In this document: positions 5,581 through 8,441 of the stretch, piece after piece
Layout: each line of letters begins with the position of its first letter
Numbering within the stretch: position 1 is the first letter of the stretch
From: Anaerolineae bacterium
GTDB lineage: Bacteria; Chloroflexota; Anaerolineae; 4572-78; J111
Assembly (NCBI GenBank): GCA_020433785.1
Contig: JAGRCC010000557.1
Span: 1-8,441 of the forward strand
DNA: 8,441 bases
Direction of reading: 5' to 3'
Program-made: the position numbers and the translations under genes
Notes under the pieces: model-generated
The model's input: the letters and a program-made list of their open reading frames with translations, nothing else
Databases searched by the model: none
What the model was told of the DNA's origin: nothing

Positions 5581-7440
5581 TTATTTCTTAGCCTTCGCCT
5601 CAGCCTGTCGGTCCAATTCTCGTAACAGTTTATCTACTTTGGCCAGCAGTTCCCAACCCGCATTTTCCGTTTTGGGACCGTATCGGCCCATTTCACTTTG
5701 GGCCAGGTAGTCGTTTATCTTGTGAACCTGTAAAACCGACAGACCGTGGGTTTGCAGCCGGTCGGCTAATTCGGTGCGGGTTAACCCTTTCGTAGACGCG
5801 CCCAGCATCTGTCCTAGATAGCCAGTTAAGGCCCGGCTAATGACCTGATAGTTGTCATCGCTGCCGGTCATAGCCTGAGCGATAGCAGGGTGCATCGTTT
5901 CTTTGGGCTGCTTGATGGCCTCGATTTCATTCCTGTTTTGCTCTTGTCGCTTCTGCCACAGCCATAGCCCGCCGGCTCCCACGACAACCGCCGCCGGTAT
6001 TCCGGCACAAATAGTCCCCAGCAAAACGACCCCCATTGGCAGCACAACGCGCCAGTTTGAATCGAGTGAATCGGAAAAGTCCGAATTTAGGGATTGATCG
6101 GCCGGATTAATAATCGGATCGATGTTGCTGGCTTGGTTATTCGGTGTGACTGCCGCAATGGGAACAGCAGCTACCGCCGTCGCCGTCGCCGATGCCGCAT
6201 CGGGCGTGGGCGGTGCGATAACCCGCACCTTAAGCGATTTGGTGCTCACCGTGCGATACTCTTCGGCCGCCGGATCGAAATAGACTAATTTGGCCGGCGG
6301 AATCGTCAAATCGCCGATTTTGTCCGACACAATGAGCCGTTCGTAAACCCGGGTTCCCTGTAACTGCCCATTTTTCATATCCATACTCTGGCTTTTCAAT
6401 GAGTCATATGTGCGCCATTGGTGCAGGGAAGGCCAGATTGGGTCCGGGAGAGTGTTAACATTACCAACGCCCGAAATCGCCACCGAAAAGGTTGAGGGTT
6501 GATTAATGACAGCTACTTGCGGACTAAACCAGGCTTCCATATTAAATTGGCCGACCGCTCCGGTGAACTCCGGCGGAGCATTGTCAGGTAGGGGTTTGAC
6601 ATTGAGTTGAAGCGGTTGGGTATAAAGTTCGACGGCCTCTTCAAAGAAACTGCCGGGAAAGATTAATTGGGCTGCGCCGATGTTAATAATGCCGGTCGAT
6701 TTGGGGAAGAGTGCCGTCCGGATTTCGCTGATCAAATAAGTCCGGTCGCCGACATCGAGGTTATATTCCTGCACCGGCATCCCCAAAGTTTCAAAGCGAC
6801 TGAAAATCGGCATTTCAATCTGCGGCTGCCGGTAAAGCCGGATCGCCTGGTAAAGCCGAAAAGTGTAGATTAACTGCTGCCCTAAATACGGCGATTGCTG
6901 ATCGACCACAGCCTCGACGTAAAAATCCTGGTCAATCAAATCAGCGGGCGGCGCGATTATACTGGGCAGAACCGCATGGTTAGGTGAGGGAGCGGGCGGC
7001 GCTCCTTGCGTCACCTCAAATGAAATAGAGGCAGTTTCAACCACATCTTCATCATTAAACTTAACGGGAATAGGCGGAATAGTCAGGGTGCCGGTTCGGC
7101 GGGGTTGTAATTGATAAGTATAGACAACCTCGGTCTGAATTTCACCACGCACCAAGCTTACATTTGTGGCAATATTCAGATCGATGACCGACAAACCATC
7201 GAGTGGGGGCAATATGGGGCGCGGCTGCCGGGGGGAGTCATTAATCGCGGTGACAGTTAAAATAACGACTTCATCAGTTGAAAATTTGGTACCGTTGACA
7301 CTAACTGAGACAGGTAGGTCCTGGCTATAAACCCGGTGAGGAAAAAAAACCATATATAGCAGCAAAACAAGCGTACTTACCTTTGATACAACTCCGATTC
7401 TCTTACTATAAAATGGAAAGCTCCTCCGCCTGCTTAGCAT
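5581..7440 (-). CDS. BatD-like membrane protein
   Basis: The ATG at 7440 is chosen because GAGGGAG lies 7 bases upstream; the longer frame from TTG at 7482 lacks such a site. The 619-residue product starts with a basic N-terminus and a hydrophobic core (about 20-33), with a likely signal-peptidase site near VYS-QD (39-40). Residues about 41-410 form beta-rich domains; ISGVGN (322-327) within GQFNMEAWF...LPDP (297-334) is a hallmark of the BatD/aerotolerance family. A low-complexity Ala/Thr/Pro/Asn linker follows (about 411-460), then one membrane helix (about 465-496) and a charged helical cytoplasmic tail (497-619). BatD normally works with BatA/BatB von Willebrand proteins and a MoxR ATPase; none is visible here. 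The next gene on the strand is a GT2, 89 bases on. Family call is good; the function of BatD itself is poorly understood. Confidence 0.82.
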   Translation of the reverse strand: MLSRRRSFPFYSKRIGVVSKVSTLVLLLYMVFFPHRVYSQDLPVSVSVNGTKFSTDEVVILTVTAINDSPRQPRPILPPLDGLSVIDLNIATNVSLVRGEIQTEVVYTYQLQPRRTGTLTIPPIPVKFNDEDVVETASISFEVTQGAPPAPSPNHAVLPSIIAPPADLIDQDFYVEAVVDQQSPYLGQQLIYTFRLYQAIRLYRQPQIEMPIFSRFETLGMPVQEYNLDVGDRTYLISEIRTALFPKSTGIINIGAAQLIFPGSFFEEAVELYTQPLQLNVKPLPDNAPPEFTGAVGQFNMEAWFSPQVAVINQPSTFSVAISGVGNVNTLPDPIWPSLHQWRTYDSLKSQSMDMKNGQLQGTRVYERLIVSDKIGDLTIPPAKLVYFDPAAEEYRTVSTKSLKVRVIAPPTPDAASATATAVAAVPIAAVTPNNQASNIDPIINPADQSLNSDFSDSLDSNWRVVLPMGVVLLGTICAGIPAAVVVGAGGLWLWQKRQEQNRNEIEAIKQPKETMHPAIAQAMTGSDDNYQVISRALTGYLGQMLGASTKGLTRTELADRLQTHGLSVLQVHKINDYLAQSEMGRYGPKTENAGWELLAKVDKLLRELDRQAEAKAKK

Positions 7441-7525
7441 AATGGTTCTCCCTCGAAACCAGGCAACCAATCGCCTAACCAATCAGCCAACAACCCAACA
7501 ACCATAATTGTAGTCATCCCCTACA

Positions 7526-7553
7526 TTTTTACAAATGGTTATGTTAATGTCAA
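7526..7553 (-). promoter_or_regulatory. Possible promoter of batD
   Basis: On the minus strand a perfect -35 TTGACA (7548-7553) is followed, after 16 bases, by TAAAAA (7526-7531), a 4/6 match to the -10 consensus. It would leave a leader of about 80 bases before the batD ATG. The -10 is weak, so this is tentative. Confidence 0.42.
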
Positions 7554-7584
7554 TTTCGGGAAATCATTACAATAGACGCAATAG

Positions 7585-7613
7585 TTGACATTCGCCAAAT
7601 TATTCGATAACCT
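7585..7613 (+). promoter_or_regulatory. Possible promoter of the Trypco1/trypsin operon
   Basis: A perfect TTGACA (7585-7590) faces right. The best -10 candidates are GATAAC (7606-7611, spacer 15) and TAACCT (7608-7613, spacer 17); both are weak matches. The element faces away from the mirror-image TTGACA of batD 31 bases to the left, so the intergenic region probably holds a divergent promoter pair. A weak -10 beside a perfect -35 could mean an activator is needed. Confidence 0.4.
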
Positions 7614-7649
7614 TAATATTAGATACGATTATGTTTTGTACCCCATTAA

Positions 7650-7655
7650 AAGGAG
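7650..7655 (+). promoter_or_regulatory. Ribosome binding site of the Trypco1-like gene
   Basis: AAGGAG lies 6 bases before the ATG at 7662, a near-ideal site that fixes the start. Confidence 0.85.
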
Positions 7656-7661
7656 TCCGCA

Positions 7662-7973
7662 ATGGCAACCAAATTAATCGAACTTGAAGATGGTACCTTG
7701 GTGGAAGTCGAGGTTCCGGGCAACGAGGTTCAACCTATCTCCGGTGGATTTGCTGACAAAGTGGGCGCGACCTTCGACAAAATCCAGCCTTTGCTCGTCA
7801 GAACGATTCGTCCGATTACCGCCGCCTGGCAAGAATTGAGCCAGGATATGGATATCGAACGGGCGGAGATTGAACTAGGTTTGAGTTTTGAAGGGGAAGG
7901 CAACCTCTACGTGACCAAATCTTCAGCGGGGGCAAACCTGAAGGTAAAGTTGTCACTTAAACCCAAGGAGTAA
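7662..7973 (+). CDS. Trypsin-co-occurring domain protein (Trypco1-like)
   Basis: This 103-residue acidic soluble protein opens with a strand pair around MATKLIELEDGTLVEVEVPG, followed by a helical centre (ADKVGATFDKIQPLL, then PITAAWQELS). It closes with the alternating segment ERAEIELGLSFEGEG and a basic strand ending VKLSLKPKE. This arrangement matches the CU44/Trypco1 family, small proteins encoded next to trypsin-like proteases in NTPase-linked conflict systems of Chloroflexota, Cyanobacteria and actinomycetes. That match is from memory of the family pattern (the EIELG...F-E-G core), not from a search. The protease gene follows after 4 bases, and its ribosome binding site overlaps the end of this gene, so the two should be made together. 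The product may gate or recruit the protease; its biochemical role is not established. No signal peptide or membrane segment is seen. Confidence 0.8.
   Translation: MATKLIELEDGTLVEVEVPGNEVQPISGGFADKVGATFDKIQPLLVRTIRPITAAWQELSQDMDIERAEIELGLSFEGEGNLYVTKSSAGANLKVKLSLKPKE
7965..7970 (+). promoter_or_regulatory. Ribosome binding site supporting a GTG start
   Basis: AAGGAG, inside the last codons of the Trypco1-like gene, lies 7 bases before the GTG at 7978. It decides the non-ATG start of the protease and implies coupled translation. Confidence 0.8.
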
Positions 7974-7977
7974 TTAA

Positions 7978-8441
7978 GTGGCCGTTGATTTACAAAACTC
8001 GGTGGTCTTAATCACCGGGGCCGATCCCGGCAATAGTCGCTTTGGCACCGGCTTTGTCATTTATCAAGATGATGAGATGGCTTATCTACTCACCTGCGCC
8101 CACGTGGTCGATGATGTGGGTGGAGAGAGCGCCATCGATGTAGAAGGCGTTTCGGCGGTGGTCGTGGCTTATGGCTCAGCCGCGGAACTGGATTTGGCGG
8201 TACTCCGGGTTCCAAGTCGGGCTGATAAACATCCCTTGCCTTTGCAGCCGACGGGCGATAAAGACAGCCGCTTTGTAACCGCTGGCTTTCAAAAGTTCGG
8301 TAGCCATTTTCTGGTGCGCCCGCTCCAAGGAGTTTTAGGGCAGACGGTTGCCTTAGCCATACGCGGTCAAACGGATCGAGTCCGGGCCTGGGATTTGAAG
8401 ATTGAAGATGATTACCAACTTCAACCCGGCTACAGCGGGTC
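7978..8441 (+). CDS. Trypsin-like serine protease, N-terminal domain; runs off the window
   Basis: From GTG at 7978 the frame stays open to the window end, giving 154 residues. A complete chymotrypsin/trypsin-like triad can be read: His 42 in LLTCAHVV (37-44), Asp 72 in ELDLAVLRV (70-78), and Ser 153 in the GYSG motif at the last codons. GTGFVIY (23-29) is the usual strand before the His. There is no signal peptide, so the protease acts in the cytoplasm, unlike secreted DegP-type enzymes. In the Trypco group such a domain is often the N-terminal module of a long protein with a STAND/NACHT-type NTPase and WD40 or TPR repeats, where it probably acts as the effector. What follows here is outside the window, so a stand-alone protease remains possible. 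No disrupting mutation is visible. Confidence 0.9.
   Translation, partial: MAVDLQNSVVLITGADPGNSRFGTGFVIYQDDEMAYLLTCAHVVDDVGGESAIDVEGVSAVVVAYGSAAELDLAVLRVPSRADKHPLPLQPTGDKDSRFVTAGFQKFGSHFLVRPLQGVLGQTVALAIRGQTDRVRAWDLKIEDDYQLQPGYSG

Noticed and set aside
5480..5710. Plus-strand frame of 76 codons
   Set aside because: Antisense to the GT promoter region and the end of batD, with no ribosome binding site and no family pattern.
7441..7482. Upstream TTG start for batD
   Set aside because: No ribosome binding site there, while GAGGGAG sits 7 bases before the ATG at 7440, which also gives a normal signal peptide.

Overview
The window looks like bacterial chromosomal DNA of intermediate GC content. 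Genes are closely packed on both strands. A small Trypco1-type protein beside a trypsin-like protease, an ExeA-like ATPase paired with a ribbon-helix-helix protein, and a glycosyltransferase run together suggest a genome rich in signalling and conflict genes, such as a Chloroflexota member or a similar filamentous environmental bacterium. That placement is inference; there is no rRNA or marker gene to fix it.

Left block (1-1127, plus strand). An ExeA/TniB-like AAA+ ATPase lacking its N-terminus overlaps (TAATG) a 115-residue protein with an AT-hook-like motif and a ribbon-helix-helix fold. The end of the second gene runs into five perfect tandem copies of the octamer ATAAAATC, bordered on both sides by the inverted sequence. 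The array lies where the plus-strand genes meet a minus-strand small gene, so it is not a normal promoter operator. The three elements may form one ATPase/DNA-binding-protein/site module.

Small-gene gap (1128-1565). A minus-strand 77-residue hypothetical gene and a plus-strand 41-codon reading frame with a good ribosome binding site, which may be a gene remnant, fill the space up to the glycosyltransferase block.

Central block (1562-5554, minus strand). Four glycosyltransferase genes, read GT2, GT2, GT4, GT2, are packed with a 9-base gap, an ATGA overlap and an 8-base overlap. A well-spaced promoter-like element lies just upstream (5526-5554). They probably build a polysaccharide or glycan at the inner face of the membrane. 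The first and last GT2 are clear paralogues.

Next (5581-7440, minus strand) is a BatD-like membrane protein with a signal peptide, beta-rich extracytoplasmic domains, one membrane segment and a cytoplasmic tail. No MoxR ATPase or von Willebrand A partner gene is visible.

Right block (7585-8441, plus strand). Divergent from batD, a Trypco1-like 103-residue protein is followed 4 bases later by a GTG-initiated trypsin-like serine protease with all three catalytic residues visible; it runs off the window. This is the left end of what is probably a Trypco/trypsin NTPase-linked conflict (immune-like) system, and it is the most promising item here.
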